A stretch of 34,781 nucleotides of DNA from Gammaproteobacteria bacterium (GTDB lineage Bacteria > Pseudomonadota > Gammaproteobacteria > Chromatiales > Chromatiaceae). The position numbers were made by a program, and so were the translations under genes. Positions 7,857-17,262 of this stretch are shown here, one piece after another. The notes under the pieces are model-generated. The model did no database searches. It worked only from the letters and a program-made list of their open reading frames with translations, and was not told the DNA's origin. Every line of letters begins with the position of its first letter. Position 1 is the stretch's first letter. Location of the stretch: contig JAAGZL010000206.1 in assembly GCA_024206335.1 (NCBI GenBank), positions 1 to 34,781 on the forward strand. The letters are read 5' to 3'.

Positions 7857-8912
7857 TCAGGTGTTCCGGTCAGTGGATAGAGCCCAGGACACATGTTCCC
7901 GCACCAACTCAGACTTGTGTGACAGGCGGCTCTGCAGTGCTGTAGTGACCTGGTTGCCAGCATCCGCATTACCCAAGGCTATGGCGATATTACGTAGCCA
8001 GCGCTCGTGGCCGATGCGCCGGATGGCCGATCCCTCCATGCGTTTTAGGAATTCCTGCTCGCTCCAGGCAAATAGCTGGATCAGGTTGGGTGTGTCCAAT
8101 CCGTTTCTAGGTAGAAAATCCTGTTCACTGCTGGGTGTTGCGAAACGGTTCCAGGGGCATGCCAGCAGACAGTCGTCACAGCCGTAGATGCGATTGCCCA
8201 TTAGTGGTCGCAGCTCTCTCGGTATGGGGCCGCTGAGCTCAATGGTCAGATAGGAGATACAGCGTCGTGCATCCACCTTATAGGGTGCGATTATGGCCTG
8301 GGTTGGACACTCCACCATGCATCTGTCGCAGGTTCCGCAGTGATTCTGTTCCGGGGTGTCCAGGGGGAGTGGCAGGTCGGTATAGATCTCACCCAGAAAG
8401 AACCAGGAGGAGGCGGCGCGGTTTACTAGCAGACTGTTCTTTCCGGTCCACCCCAGGCCGGCCTTGGCGGCAAGGGGTTTTTCCAACACCGGGGCTGAGT
8501 CGGTGAATACCCGATAGCTGTAATTGCCAATCTCGGTTTGAATACGCCGTGCCAGCTTCTGGAGTCTGTTGCGTATCAGCTTATGGTAGTCACGGCCCAG
8601 GGCGTAGCGGGATATGTATCCTGCCTTCGGGTCTGCCAGAACCCCTTCAGGATTGGTGTCTGGTGGGAGAAAATCCATACGGGCAGAAATCACGCTGATG
8701 GTGCCAGGCACCAGGTCCTGAGGGCGGCTGCGTTTATGCCCGTGGCTGGCCATATATTCCATATCCCCGTGTCGGCCAGCCTCCAGCCACTGGTCCATAT
8801 GTTGCTCTGCCGAATCCAGTTCGGTATCGGTAATGCCGATTTGCTGGAAGCCAAGTTCCAGACCCCAGCTTTTGATCTGGTCGGCCAGTTGCAGGTACGC
8901 TTCATTTTTCAT
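7857..8912 (-). CDS. queG: Epoxyqueuosine reductase
   Basis: QueG performs the last step of queuosine synthesis, reducing epoxyqueuosine to queuosine in the tRNA anticodon, using a cobalamin cofactor and two 4Fe-4S clusters. The 351-residue product has the family length. The predicted catalytic Asp138 lies in VFTDSAP. Cluster cysteines are visible as Cys192/195/198/202 (HCGTCDRCMVECP) and Cys218/245/248/252 (YGCDDCLLACPWN). A HEAT-like C-terminal tail (RWLRNIAIALGN) is present. It is read divergently from nnr, with 85 bases between the starts, a pairing often seen in Gammaproteobacteria. All cofactor-binding cysteines are intact. Confidence 0.97.
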   Translation of the reverse strand: MKNEAYLQLADQIKSWGLELGFQQIGITDTELDSAEQHMDQWLEAGRHGDMEYMASHGHKRSRPQDLVPGTISVISARMDFLPPDTNPEGVLADPKAGYISRYALGRDYHKLIRNRLQKLARRIQTEIGNYSYRVFTDSAPVLEKPLAAKAGLGWTGKNSLLVNRAASSWFFLGEIYTDLPLPLDTPEQNHCGTCDRCMVECPTQAIIAPYKVDARRCISYLTIELSGPIPRELRPLMGNRIYGCDDCLLACPWNRFATPSSEQDFLPRNGLDTPNLIQLFAWSEQEFLKRMEGSAIRRIGHERWLRNIAIALGNADAGNQVTTALQSRLSHKSELVREHVSWALSTDRNT

Positions 8913-8997
8913 TGCAGGGCAACTATACCACCACTAAATAACAATTCTCGGATACAATCCGATATGGGTTATGTTTCAACGGGACCACTGAATCTGC

Positions 8998-10509
8998 ATG
9001 AAAACAATGAAACTGAATGAGAGTCTGCCCGAAGGGCTGTACCGGGCAGAACAGGTGCGCGAACTTGATCGCATTGCAATTGAGGAGTTCGGCATTCCCG
9101 GGCTTGCCCTTATGGAGAGTGCGGGGGTTGCATCATATAGGCTGCTGCGGGAGAAATGGCCCGAGGCGCAGGATGTCACTGTAATCTGTGGTACTGGCAA
9201 TAACGGTGGTGATGGTTTTGTGGTGGCCAGGCTGGCGCTGAAGGATGGTGCTGCGGTGCGGGTGTTGCAGCTAGGTAGCCCGGATAGGCTTGCCGGGGAT
9301 GCCAGGCACAATGCAGATGCCTACATGGCCTTGGGTGGTGAGGTGATTCCGTTTCAATCGGTACCGGAACAGACCGAGGTGCTGGTGGATGGGGTGTTTG
9401 GCACCGGACTGGAACGGGAGGTGACCGGGGCGTGGGCGGATGCTATCACTGCAATCAATGAGCACTGGGCGCCGGTGCTAGCGCTGGATGTCCCGTCTGG
9501 GTTGCACTCGGACAGTGGCAAGATCCTGGGTACGGCAGTGAAGGCGGATGCCACCATCAGTTTCATTGGTTTGAAGCAGGGGATGTTTACCGGTGATGGG
9601 CCGGAGCAGTGTGGTGAGCTACATTTCGATGATCTAGCGGTTCCCTCCGGTGTCTACTCGAAACAGGGTGTGTCTGCATCCAGAATCAGTTGGACGACCA
9701 TGTCAGGGCATCTCGCCCCCAGAAGCAGAACCGCGCATAAAGGTGATTATGGGCACCTGTTGGTGATAGGCGGCGCCCCAGGGTTTTCCGGTGCGGTAAG
9801 TATGACTGCAGAGGCCGCAGCCAGAAGCGGTGCGGGTCTGGTTTCCATCGCCACCAGCCCGGCACATGCAGCCCAGATGAATATGCTGCGTCCGGAACTC
9901 ATGTGTCACGGGGTTACTGCCTCAAGTGAACTGCTACCGTTGCTGGAACGAGCCAGTGTGGTTGCCATTGGCCCTGGGATAGGCACCTCGAAATGGGCCT
10001 TGATGCTGTTGGGCTGTGTACTGGATAGCAAGTTGCCCCTGGTGCTGGATGCCGATGCCTTGAATCTTCTGGCGTTTGATCCCATGCAACGGGAGAACTG
10101 GATACTGACTCCTCATCCGGGTGAGGCGGCTCGCTTGCTGGGATGCGCCACTGCAGAGATTCAGGCCGACAGGTTCCAGAGTGTACGCAAGCTGCAGCTG
10201 AAATATGGTGGTGTAGCGGTGTTAAAGGGGGCAGGAACTCTGATCCAGGCTGGGATGGAGTGTGCTACTGCCCTCTGCACTGATGGAAATCCTGGCATGG
10301 CATCTGGGGGCATGGGTGATGTCCTTACTGGGGTGATCGCCTCCCTGGTGGCCCAGGGGCATGACCTTGAGCTGGCTGCCAGTATGGGGGTGTGCATCCA
10401 TGCCGCAGCCGCAGATATTGCTGCCAAAAGTGGTGAGCGTGGCCTGCTTGCAGGGGATCTTATGCCTTTGATACGGGAGTTGATAAACCCGGAGGCAAAT
10501 GGGTGTTGA
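8998..10509 (+). CDS. nnr: Bifunctional NAD(P)H-hydrate epimerase/dehydratase
   Basis: This enzyme repairs damaged NADH and NADPH: the N-terminal YjeF_N domain interconverts R and S hydrates, and the C-terminal YjeF_C domain dehydrates the S form using ADP. Visible signatures are GTGNNGGDGF at about residues 65-74 (epimerase) and, in the second half, HPGEAARLLG near 373 and GNPGMASGGMGDVLTG near 430-445 (dehydratase). At 503 residues it matches the usual fused form. Two close Met codons (8998 and 9007) are possible starts; neither has a strong ribosome site. A TACAAT box at 8953-8958 in the gap shared with queG could serve as a -10. The stop overlaps the start of tsaE by seven bases, indicating co-transcription. 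Confidence 0.96.
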   Translation: MKTMKLNESLPEGLYRAEQVRELDRIAIEEFGIPGLALMESAGVASYRLLREKWPEAQDVTVICGTGNNGGDGFVVARLALKDGAAVRVLQLGSPDRLAGDARHNADAYMALGGEVIPFQSVPEQTEVLVDGVFGTGLEREVTGAWADAITAINEHWAPVLALDVPSGLHSDSGKILGTAVKADATISFIGLKQGMFTGDGPEQCGELHFDDLAVPSGVYSKQGVSASRISWTTMSGHLAPRSRTAHKGDYGHLLVIGGAPGFSGAVSMTAEAAARSGAGLVSIATSPAHAAQMNMLRPELMCHGVTASSELLPLLERASVVAIGPGIGTSKWALMLLGCVLDSKLPLVLDADALNLLAFDPMQRENWILTPHPGEAARLLGCATAEIQADRFQSVRKLQLKYGGVAVLKGAGTLIQAGMECATALCTDGNPGMASGGMGDVLTGVIASLVAQGHDLELAASMGVCIHAAAADIAAKSGERGLLAGDLMPLIRELINPEANGC

Positions 10510-10982
10510 GGTTCGTGGTTAAGAGTTCAGAGCAGCAGGAGGAGACGGGTGCCATCCTTTCCTCTCTCTGTCCGCATGGTTCCATCATCTATCTGCATGG
10601 TGATCTGGGGGCGGGTAAGACTACTTTGGTGCGTGGTTTTTTGCAGGGGTTGGGGCATGTTGGGTCAGTTAAGAGTCCAACCTATACCCTGCTGGAACCC
10701 TATGAGATTAAAGGTAAAAATTTTTGCCACCTGGATCTTTACCGCCTTTCTGATGCAGGGGAGCTGGAATATCTAGGCCTACGTGATCTGTTGCATGATG
10801 GGGCCACCCTGCTGGTGGAGTGGCCGGAGAGAGGGGAGGGTGAGCTTCCGGTGCCTGATCTCGTTATCCACATTCAATACCTGCAACATGGGCGTGATCT
10901 GGAGCTGGTGGCTGGAACAGAGCTGGGAGAGCACATATTGGATGTGGCAGCGTACAGGCTGCAGAAACAACTTAATAACTAA
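10503..10982 (+). CDS. tsaE: tRNA threonylcarbamoyladenosine biosynthesis ATPase
   Basis: TsaE is the ATPase that cycles with TsaB/TsaD to make t6A37 in tRNAs reading ANN codons. The 159-residue protein has the Walker A motif GDLGAGKTT at residues 33-41, then the family segments HLDLYRL and LVEWPERGEG. The start is GTG 10503, overlapping the 3' end of nnr by seven bases; a TTG at 10506 is the only close alternative and the N-terminal strand (LRFVVKSSEQ) fits the family either way. The nnr-tsaE-amiB-mutL order is a classic arrangement. Confidence 0.96.
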   Translation: MLRFVVKSSEQQEETGAILSSLCPHGSIIYLHGDLGAGKTTLVRGFLQGLGHVGSVKSPTYTLLEPYEIKGKNFCHLDLYRLSDAGELEYLGLRDLLHDGATLLVEWPERGEGELPVPDLVIHIQYLQHGRDLELVAGTELGEHILDVAAYRLQKQLNN

Positions 10983-11085
10983 ATCTAGGAAAGTTTGCTA
11001 TCCTTAAGAAAACACTGGATATTTCTTCTTTTGCATGCTAGTTTTATTTCTATATGTTTAGTGACTATTTTTAGTGTGATGGTTG

Positions 11086-12411
11086 ATGAAAATGAATAAG
11101 ATTGCCGCCATCCTATTGCTCCTCCTTAGTTTTTCCCTCCAGGCGGGGCAGGCCAGTATCAACAGTCTGCGACTGTGGAGCGCACCCGATCATACCCGGC
11201 TGGTTTTTGATACCAGTGCCTCTGTGCAACACAAAATATTCTCCCTGACTAAGCCGGAACGGCTGGTTATAGACTTCACCAATACCAGGCTGAATACCTC
11301 TCTTGCTGGTTTTAAAGGGAAAGATCGTTATGTGCGCAGCATCCGTAGTAGTACCAGAAATGGAGGTAGTCTGCGGATTGTATTGGATCTAAAGGGCAGG
11401 ATTAAGCCCAAGATTTTTGCTTTAGCACCAAATCGTGAGTATGGACATCGCCTGGTGCTGGACCTGTTCAGTACCAAGAATATTGCCCGCGTCCCGGTCA
11501 AGAAAGAGGTGGTAAAACAGTATAAAAAATATCAGCCGGCACGGGATGTGGTTATCGCCATCGATGCCGGGCATGGCGGTGAAGATCCGGGGGCGATTGG
11601 TACCTACGGCACCCGCGAAAAGGATGTGGTGCTTTCGATTGCGCGCAAACTTGAGGCCTTGGTGAGCAGGGAGAAGGGTATGCGTCCGGTCATGATCCGC
11701 ACCGGCGACTACTATCTGGGCCTGCGCAAACGATCAGCCATGGCGCGTCGGAAGAAAGCCGACCTGTTTATCTCTATCCATGCTGATGCCTTCCGCAACA
11801 AGCGGGTGCAGGGGTCGTCGGTCTATACCCTATCCAATCGTGGTGCCTCAAGTGAAGCGGCGCGCTGGTTGGCAGAACGGGAGAACAGCGCAGATCTGGT
11901 GGGTGGTGTAGAGTTGAAGGACAAGGATGATGTGCTGGCATCGGTACTCCTTGATCTGTCTCAGACCGGTACCCGTCAGGCCAGCCATGATGTTGCCGCC
12001 AAGGTCCTGGGACGCATGCGTCGCATCGGCAAGGTGCATCACACTTCGGTGCAGAAGGCCGGGTTTGCGGTGCTGAAATCCCCAGATGTTCCATCTATTC
12101 TGGTGGAGACGGCGTTTATCTCCAATCCCACAGAGGAGAAGCGGCTGAGAAGTCATCAGCATCAAAACAAACTGGCTAAATCCATCCTCTCTGGTATCCG
12201 GGACTATTTTCATAGAAATCCACCGCCCGGAACCCTGTTGGCCCAGAGGTTGGATCACAAGCCGGCAATTCAGCGCAAGCATGTTACAAATCGTGGTGAT
12301 ACCCTGGCCATGATTGCCAAGCAGTACCAGGTCAGCGTCAATGGATTGCGCAGTGCCAATAGCCTGTCAAATGATGTAATCAGGATCGGACAGGTCCTGC
12401 AGATCCCTTGA
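11086..12411 (+). CDS. amiB: N-acetylmuramoyl-L-alanine amidase with AMIN and LysM domains
   Basis: The enzyme cleaves the amide bond between MurNAc and the stem peptide and helps split the septum during division. Order: signal peptide ending in LQAGQA, AMIN domain (about 28-130, septal targeting), zinc amidase_3 (about 155-375), and one C-terminal LysM (about 398-440; RGDTLAMIAKQYQV). Zinc and catalytic motifs are present: AGHGGEDPGA with His163, REKD, SIHADAF and VETAFISNP. ATG 11086 is chosen; the frame also allows TTG 11083 or ATG 11092, all giving the same mature protein. AmiC/AmiB-type enzymes are usually activated by EnvC/NlpD partners, none of which is in this window. The stop overlaps the mutL start codon. 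Confidence 0.95.
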   Translation: MKMNKIAAILLLLLSFSLQAGQASINSLRLWSAPDHTRLVFDTSASVQHKIFSLTKPERLVIDFTNTRLNTSLAGFKGKDRYVRSIRSSTRNGGSLRIVLDLKGRIKPKIFALAPNREYGHRLVLDLFSTKNIARVPVKKEVVKQYKKYQPARDVVIAIDAGHGGEDPGAIGTYGTREKDVVLSIARKLEALVSREKGMRPVMIRTGDYYLGLRKRSAMARRKKADLFISIHADAFRNKRVQGSSVYTLSNRGASSEAARWLAERENSADLVGGVELKDKDDVLASVLLDLSQTGTRQASHDVAAKVLGRMRRIGKVHHTSVQKAGFAVLKSPDVPSILVETAFISNPTEEKRLRSHQHQNKLAKSILSGIRDYFHRNPPPGTLLAQRLDHKPAIQRKHVTNRGDTLAMIAKQYQVSVNGLRSANSLSNDVIRIGQVLQIP

Positions 12412-14219
12412 GAATACATGCGCTATCCTCCCAGCTGATCAATCAGATTGCTGCTGGTGAGGTGGTGGAGCGCCCGGCCTCCGTGGTCAAGGAGTTGCTG
12501 GAAAACAGTCTGGATGCCAGTGCCAACCGGATTGAGATAGATATCGAGCAGGGTGGGGTGAAGCTCATTCGGATCCGGGACGATGGTAACGGTATCCACA
12601 AAGAGGATCTGACCCTGGCCCTATCCCCCCATGCCACCAGCAAGGTCAGCAGTCTGCAGGACCTGGAGCAGGTGTGCAGCCTCGGTTTCAGGGGCGAGGC
12701 CCTGCCCAGTATCGCCTCGGTTTCCCGCCTTACCCTGACCTCCAGGCAGGCGGGTGATAGCTCTGGCTGGAGCCTGGATGGGTCGGAGCAACACTCTGAT
12801 CCGGCACCTGCTGCCCACCCTAATGGGACCAGCATAGAGGTGCGTGACCTGTTCTATAACACCCCGGCCAGGCGCAAGTTTCTCAAGACCGAGCGTACCG
12901 AATTCAGCCATATAGATGCACTCTTGAAACGCCTGGCACTAAGCCGGTTTGATGTGGGATTTGCCTTGCGTCATAACCAGAGAGAGATGTTCTCCCTGCC
13001 GCCGGCACCAACCAGCGTAGAACGTGATGCACGGGTGGGCCAACTGCTGGGAAGCATCTTTTTGGAAAACTCCTTCTGTATTCAGATAGAGGCGGCCGGG
13101 ATGCGTCTCTCCGGTTGGGTGGGGCGGCCCACATTCAACCGCAGCCAGGCCGACATGCAGTACTTTTATGTGAACAACCGCATGGTGCGGGACAAGGTGG
13201 TAAGTCATGCTGTGCGTATGGCCTATCAGGATGTGCTGTTTCACGGCAGACATCCGGCCTATCTGCTGTTCATGGAACTTAATCCCAGGCTGGTAGACGT
13301 AAATGTACATCCAGCCAAGTATGAGGTGCGTTTTCGTGAAAGCCGGCAGGTACACGATTATATCTTCCGGAGCTTGCAACGGGCGCTGGCAGAAGACGGT
13401 ATAAAATCACCAGAGAGTGAGCAGATGCCTGCAGATGCGGAGAGTGTCACAGCCCAGAGTCCGGCGGTTGCGGTGCAATCTGAAGCTGCCCCCCAGGGCT
13501 ACCTGACCCGACCTTTAAACCTGGGAGTGGCGGATCAGAGAGGGACCTATGATGCGGCATTTCAGGCCCAGCGGCCGCCGCAGGGGCAGAGGCCAGCGCA
13601 GGGACAGATGCCACCACAGGCGGATGACTCTGGTATCCCGCCACTGGGGTTCGCCCTGGCTCAGTTGCAGGGGGTGTACATCCTGGCACAGAATGCGGTC
13701 GGACTGGTCCTGGTGGATATGCACGCAGCCCACGAAAGGGTGGTCTACGAACGCTTTAAACAGACCTTTGAGGATAGGGGTATAACCACCCAGCCACTCC
13801 TGGTGCCGGTATCTGTTGCGGTATCTGAAGCCGAGGCCGATCTGGCTGAGGAGGCGGGGGAGCTGCTGGGTGAGCTGGGTATGGAGGTGGATCGCCTGGA
13901 TCGAGAGAAGCTACTGGTACGCTCCATACCGGCCATGCTGCAGGGCACGGACCCGGAGCAATTACTGCGGGACCTGCTGGCGGATATGGTGGAGCACGGG
14001 ACCAGTGATCGGATCCGCCAGGAGATCAATGCGGTGCTGGCTGGCATGGCCTGCCACGGTTCGGTGCGGGCCAACCGGAGACTCACGGTGGATGAGATGA
14101 ATGGTCTGCTGCGGGAGATGGAGCACACCGAACGTATCGGGCAGTGTAACCATGGCCGTCCTACTTGGGTGCAGCTGAGCATGGATCAGCTGGACAAGCT
14201 GTTTCTGCGTGGCCAGTAA
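12408..14219 (+). CDS. mutL: DNA mismatch repair protein MutL (endonuclease type)
   Basis: MutL links MutS mismatch recognition to downstream strand processing. The N-terminal GHKL ATPase is clear: QIAAGEVVERPASVV at the start, ENSLDA, DDGNGI and GFRGEALPSI. A Gln/Pro-rich linker (about 330-410, with PPQGQRPAQGQ-type repeats) leads to the C-terminal dimerisation domain. That domain carries DMHAAHERVVYE at residues 437-448, fitting the endonuclease pattern DQHA(X)2E(X)4E with Gln replaced by Met, plus ACHGSVRAN and CNHGRPT metal-site segments. So this MutL probably nicks DNA, unlike the E. coli protein. The start must be TTG 12408: the next Met would remove the conserved first strand. TTG overlaps the amiB TGA (TTGA), implying translational coupling. 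Confidence 0.96.
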   Translation: MRIHALSSQLINQIAAGEVVERPASVVKELLENSLDASANRIEIDIEQGGVKLIRIRDDGNGIHKEDLTLALSPHATSKVSSLQDLEQVCSLGFRGEALPSIASVSRLTLTSRQAGDSSGWSLDGSEQHSDPAPAAHPNGTSIEVRDLFYNTPARRKFLKTERTEFSHIDALLKRLALSRFDVGFALRHNQREMFSLPPAPTSVERDARVGQLLGSIFLENSFCIQIEAAGMRLSGWVGRPTFNRSQADMQYFYVNNRMVRDKVVSHAVRMAYQDVLFHGRHPAYLLFMELNPRLVDVNVHPAKYEVRFRESRQVHDYIFRSLQRALAEDGIKSPESEQMPADAESVTAQSPAVAVQSEAAPQGYLTRPLNLGVADQRGTYDAAFQAQRPPQGQRPAQGQMPPQADDSGIPPLGFALAQLQGVYILAQNAVGLVLVDMHAAHERVVYERFKQTFEDRGITTQPLLVPVSVAVSEAEADLAEEAGELLGELGMEVDRLDREKLLVRSIPAMLQGTDPEQLLRDLLADMVEHGTSDRIRQEINAVLAGMACHGSVRANRRLTVDEMNGLLREMEHTERIGQCNHGRPTWVQLSMDQLDKLFLRGQ

Positions 14220-14276
14220 GCAATCTGTTGCTGTCTGCAGATTCGTGTCCATCCAGAAACACTGCTTCAAACTGCA

Positions 14277-14341
14277 AAGAGCGCAAAGTAAATGCTCTGT
14301 TAATCAATTAATTAACTTTGCGCTCTTCTTGGTTCTTTTTT
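14277..14341 (+). terminator. Probable terminator after mutL
   Basis: A perfect 13-base stem, AAGAGCGCAAAGT (14277-14289) with ACTTTGCGCTCTT (14315-14327), has a 25-base AT-rich loop. A T-rich stretch, CTTGGTTCTTTTTT, follows. It lies 57 bases past the mutL stop and separates mutL from miaA. Confidence 0.75.
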
Positions 14342-14424
14342 GTTTTTGGATGGGTGCTAACTGTACTTTTGCAATCTCTGCGTTTTAGTGAGAGTTGTTA
14401 TATTCTGCATGACCACGGATTAAC

Positions 14425-15381
14425 ATGATTGATTTAGCCAATAATCCACAGCCATTCGTAATCTTTCTCATGGGCCCAACCGCGTCTGGCAAGACCGATC
14501 TCGCCATTGATCTGGTGCAGGAATTGCCTTGCGATATTATCAGCGTGGACTCGGCCCTGGTCTATCGCGGCATGGATATTGGTACTGCCAAACCAAGTGC
14601 GGAAGAACAGGCTCGCGCTCCACATCGCCTTATAGATATTTGTGATCCCATTGAGAGTTACTCAGCGGCTAGGTTTCGCCAGGATGCCCTGGGTGAGATT
14701 GAGGAGATCATCTCCCGTGGACGTATTCCACTCCTGGTTGGTGGCACCATGCTCTACTTTCGCGCCCTGCAGTACGGGCTGTCAGAGCTGCCGGATGCCA
14801 ATTCCGAAATCAGGGCGCGGCTGGATGCGGAGGCCAAAGAGTTCGGCCTGGAATCGCTGCATACCCGTCTGCAGCAGTTGGATCCGGTCGCAGCGCTGCG
14901 CATCAACTGTAATGATTCACAACGGATTCAGCGTGCACTGGAGGTGTATGAGCTCACCGGCAGACCCCTCTCTGAGTTGCAACAGAGGGATGGGGAACCA
15001 AAGCTGCCATATCCGGTCATTAAACTGGTGCGGGCCCCCGGTGATAGATCCGTTTTGCATGCAAGGATCCGGCAGCGGTTTCTGTGCATGCTGGAACAGG
15101 GGTTTGAGGATGAGGTGACGGGGCTGCTGCAAAAATGGGAACTGGACCATCAAATGCCGGCCATGCGTTTAGTAGGATACCGGCAGATGCTGCACTATCT
15201 GCAGGGTGAGTATTCCAGGGAGGAGATGGTGGAAAGGGGCGTTATTGCAACTCGTCAGCTGGCTAAGAGGCAGTTTACATGGTTGCGGTCAGAACAAGAT
15301 GCTAACTGGTTGAGTAACGAAAAAAGCAGTGTTCTGGATCAGGCCTTGAAAACGGTGTTTTCGTCCGCATCTAGGGGCTAA
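14425..15381 (+). CDS. miaA: tRNA dimethylallyltransferase
   Basis: MiaA transfers a dimethylallyl group to N6 of A37 in tRNAs reading UNN codons, the first step to ms2i6A. The 318-residue protein has the P-loop GPTASGKT near residue 17, the substrate segment [27 protein letters not shown] and the late [10 protein letters not shown] and [13 protein letters not shown] motifs, all typical. It begins the miaA-hfq-hflX block. The terminator upstream suggests it has its own promoter in the 14342-14424 interval, though I could not pick convincing boxes. Confidence 0.97.
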   Translation: MIDLANNPQPFVIFLMGPTASGKTDLAIDLVQELPCDIISVDSALVYRGMDIGTAKPSAEEQARAPHRLIDICDPIESYSAARFRQDALGEIEEIISRGRIPLLVGGTMLYFRALQYGLSELPDANSEIRARLDAEAKEFGLESLHTRLQQLDPVAALRINCNDSQRIQRALEVYELTGRPLSELQQRDGEPKLPYPVIKLVRAPGDRSVLHARIRQRFLCMLEQGFEDEVTGLLQKWELDHQMPAMRLVGYRQMLHYLQGEYSREEMVERGVIATRQLAKRQFTWLRSEQDANWLSNEKSSVLDQALKTVFSSASRG

Positions 15382-15400
15382 CACTGAATTTTATTTCATG

Positions 15401-15409
15401 TGCTACACT
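15401..15409 (+). promoter_or_regulatory. Candidate extended -10 promoter for hfq
   Basis: TGCTACACT at 15401-15409 matches the extended -10 pattern TGnTAnnnT, 90 bases before the hfq ATG and just past the miaA stop. No good -35 is seen 17 bases upstream. hfq commonly has promoters inside or after miaA, which makes this plausible. Confidence 0.3.
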
Positions 15410-15499
15410 GATTTCAGGGAAGGAATGTTAACTTGAGCCGCTTCTTTTATTGGCTCGTTGCGGTGAATTCGTAATTAATAAAAAACAAGGAGAACAACC

Positions 15500-15751
15500 A
15501 TGTCGAAAGGGCAAAGCTTACAAGACCCTTTTCTCAATGCATTACGAAAAGAGCGGGTGCCGGTGTCAATATTCCTGGTTAATGGGATAAAACTACAGGG
15601 ACAGATAGATTCATTTGACCAGTTTGTGATCTTGCTGAAAAACAGCGTCAATCAGATGGTTTATAAACATGCCATATCCACTATTGTTCCGGCCCGCAAC
15701 GTCAAAATCCAGACCGGACATGAAGGTCAGCCAGAACCTGGAAATTTCTAA
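15500..15751 (+). CDS. hfq: RNA chaperone Hfq
   Basis: Hfq is a hexameric Sm-like protein that pairs small RNAs with mRNAs. The 83-residue product has the Sm1 segment ([21 protein letters not shown]) split by normal turns and the Sm2 motif [10 protein letters not shown]. The N-terminal [20 protein letters not shown] is canonical. The C-terminal tail is short (about 15 residues), as in many non-enteric Gammaproteobacteria. A strong AAGGAG site lies nine to ten bases before the ATG. Confidence 0.98.
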   Translation: MSKGQSLQDPFLNALRKERVPVSIFLVNGIKLQGQIDSFDQFVILLKNSVNQMVYKHAISTIVPARNVKIQTGHEGQPEPGNF

Positions 15752-15827
15752 TCGATTCATGTGGTGCTGTGAAACGGTGCTTTCATGCACATCTGAGTCG
15801 CCATCCTGGGATTGCAATACCTGATAT

Positions 15828-17111
15828 ATGTTTGAACGTCCCAAGACCGGCGAGCGTGCTGTTCTGGTTCACCAGGATATTGGAGTGCGCCCTGACTCTG
15901 AAGAACTGAACGAATTCGTTGACCTGGTGGTATCGGCAGGTGCAGAGCCGTTACTGACGGTCACTGGTAGCCGAAAATCCCCGGACCCACGTTTTTTTAT
16001 CGGGCGTGGCAAGGTGGAAGAGGTGGTGGACGCCATCGCCGGAGTTGAGGCCGAGGTGGTGATATTTGACCACAACCTGTCACCGAGCCAGGAGCGCAAT
16101 CTGGAACGCGAGTTCAAGTGCCGAGTGGTTGATCGGACCGGCCTCATTTTAGACATATTTGCTCAACGGGCACGCTCATTCGAAGGTAAATTGCAGGTGG
16201 AACTGGCTCAGCTGCGTCATCTATCCACCCGTCTGGTGCGTGGATGGACCCACCTGGAGAGACAGAAGGGCGGTATAGGCCTGCGTGGCCCAGGTGAAAC
16301 TCAGCTTGAGACCGACCGGCGGCTGTTAAACAATCGTATCGCCCAGATCCGTAAACGTCTGGAGAAGGTGGATAGTCAGCGGGATCAGGGTCGCAGAGCA
16401 CGGAACCGGGCCGAGGTGCCAACCGTCTCCTTGGTGGGCTACACCAATGCGGGAAAATCCACCCTGTTCAATCTGCTTACAGATTCTGGTGTATATGCCG
16501 CAGATCAGTTGTTCGCCACTCTGGACCCAACCCTGAGGCGGGTCGATCTGCCGGGTGAAGGATCTGTGGTGTTGGCTGATACCGTAGGATTTATCTCCCA
16601 CCTGCCGCACGAATTGGTAGCTGCATTCAGATCAACCCTGCAGGAGACGGTTTCCGCCGGTCTGCTGTTGCATGTGATTGATTGTGCCAGCCCCCAGAGA
16701 TCGGTGTGTGTGGCCGAGGTGAATGATGTGTTGACCCAGATTGGGGCCAGTGACATACCCCAGATTGAGGTGTACAACAAGGTGGATCTGCTGGATGGAG
16801 ATGGACCGCATGTGGAGCGGGGCAGCGATGGCCTGGTAAAAAGGGTCTGGATCTCTGCCCAGGATGGGGCGGGTATTGATTTATTGGCAGATGCCATGGC
16901 TGATTTTTTTCACCAAGGGCATGTGCGTCATACGCTACATCTGAGGCCGGAGGATGGCCGTTTGCGCTCCCGTCTATATCAGATAGCAAACATAGTGTCT
17001 GAGGAGGTTCTGGAGCAGGGGGGATGGGAGCTGCGGATTGAATTGCCCCTGCGGGAATATAAACGTCTGGCCAGCAAAGAACATATGCTGGAAAGTAGGC
17101 TGGTGGTATGA
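15828..17111 (+). CDS. hflX: Ribosome-associated GTPase HflX
   Basis: HflX binds the 50S subunit and rescues stalled or heat-damaged ribosomes. The 427-residue protein has the N-terminal GTP-binding/HflX domain (VTGSRKSPDPRFFIGRGK, GLILDIFAQRA), the linker motif GPGETQLETDRR, and a GTPase domain with G1 GYTNAGKST at about residues 204-212, G3 DTVGFI and G4 NKVDLL. The start MFERP is the usual family start, although no strong ribosome site precedes it. It follows hfq by 76 bases. Confidence 0.97.
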   Translation: MFERPKTGERAVLVHQDIGVRPDSEELNEFVDLVVSAGAEPLLTVTGSRKSPDPRFFIGRGKVEEVVDAIAGVEAEVVIFDHNLSPSQERNLEREFKCRVVDRTGLILDIFAQRARSFEGKLQVELAQLRHLSTRLVRGWTHLERQKGGIGLRGPGETQLETDRRLLNNRIAQIRKRLEKVDSQRDQGRRARNRAEVPTVSLVGYTNAGKSTLFNLLTDSGVYAADQLFATLDPTLRRVDLPGEGSVVLADTVGFISHLPHELVAAFRSTLQETVSAGLLLHVIDCASPQRSVCVAEVNDVLTQIGASDIPQIEVYNKVDLLDGDGPHVERGSDGLVKRVWISAQDGAGIDLLADAMADFFHQGHVRHTLHLRPEDGRLRSRLYQIANIVSEEVLEQGGWELRIELPLREYKRLASKEHMLESRLVV

Positions 17112-17262
17112 GTGGGATATGCTGGGGGCAGGTATCTCAGGCTCCAATCTCTTAAGATATAATAAATGGTTACTATTTTGGTTCATTTTATCGAACCAGC
17201 AGGCTAGAATTAGCCAATTTCGCGGTCAAACCGCATAACTGAACTATTAACAGGAGTAGTGC

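Noticed and set aside
9354-9566. Antisense and +1 frames within nnr, hflX and purA
   Set aside because: They follow the codon bias of the real gene and have no start signals or motifs.
13745-14182. Long antisense frames inside mutL and other GC-rich genes
   Set aside because: Ser/Arg-rich translations typical of mirror frames; the sense genes have full family motifs.
17179-17198. TGGTTC/GAACCA hairpin before hflK as a terminator
   Set aside because: Only six pairs and no T run; listed in the hflK entry as a weak structure only.
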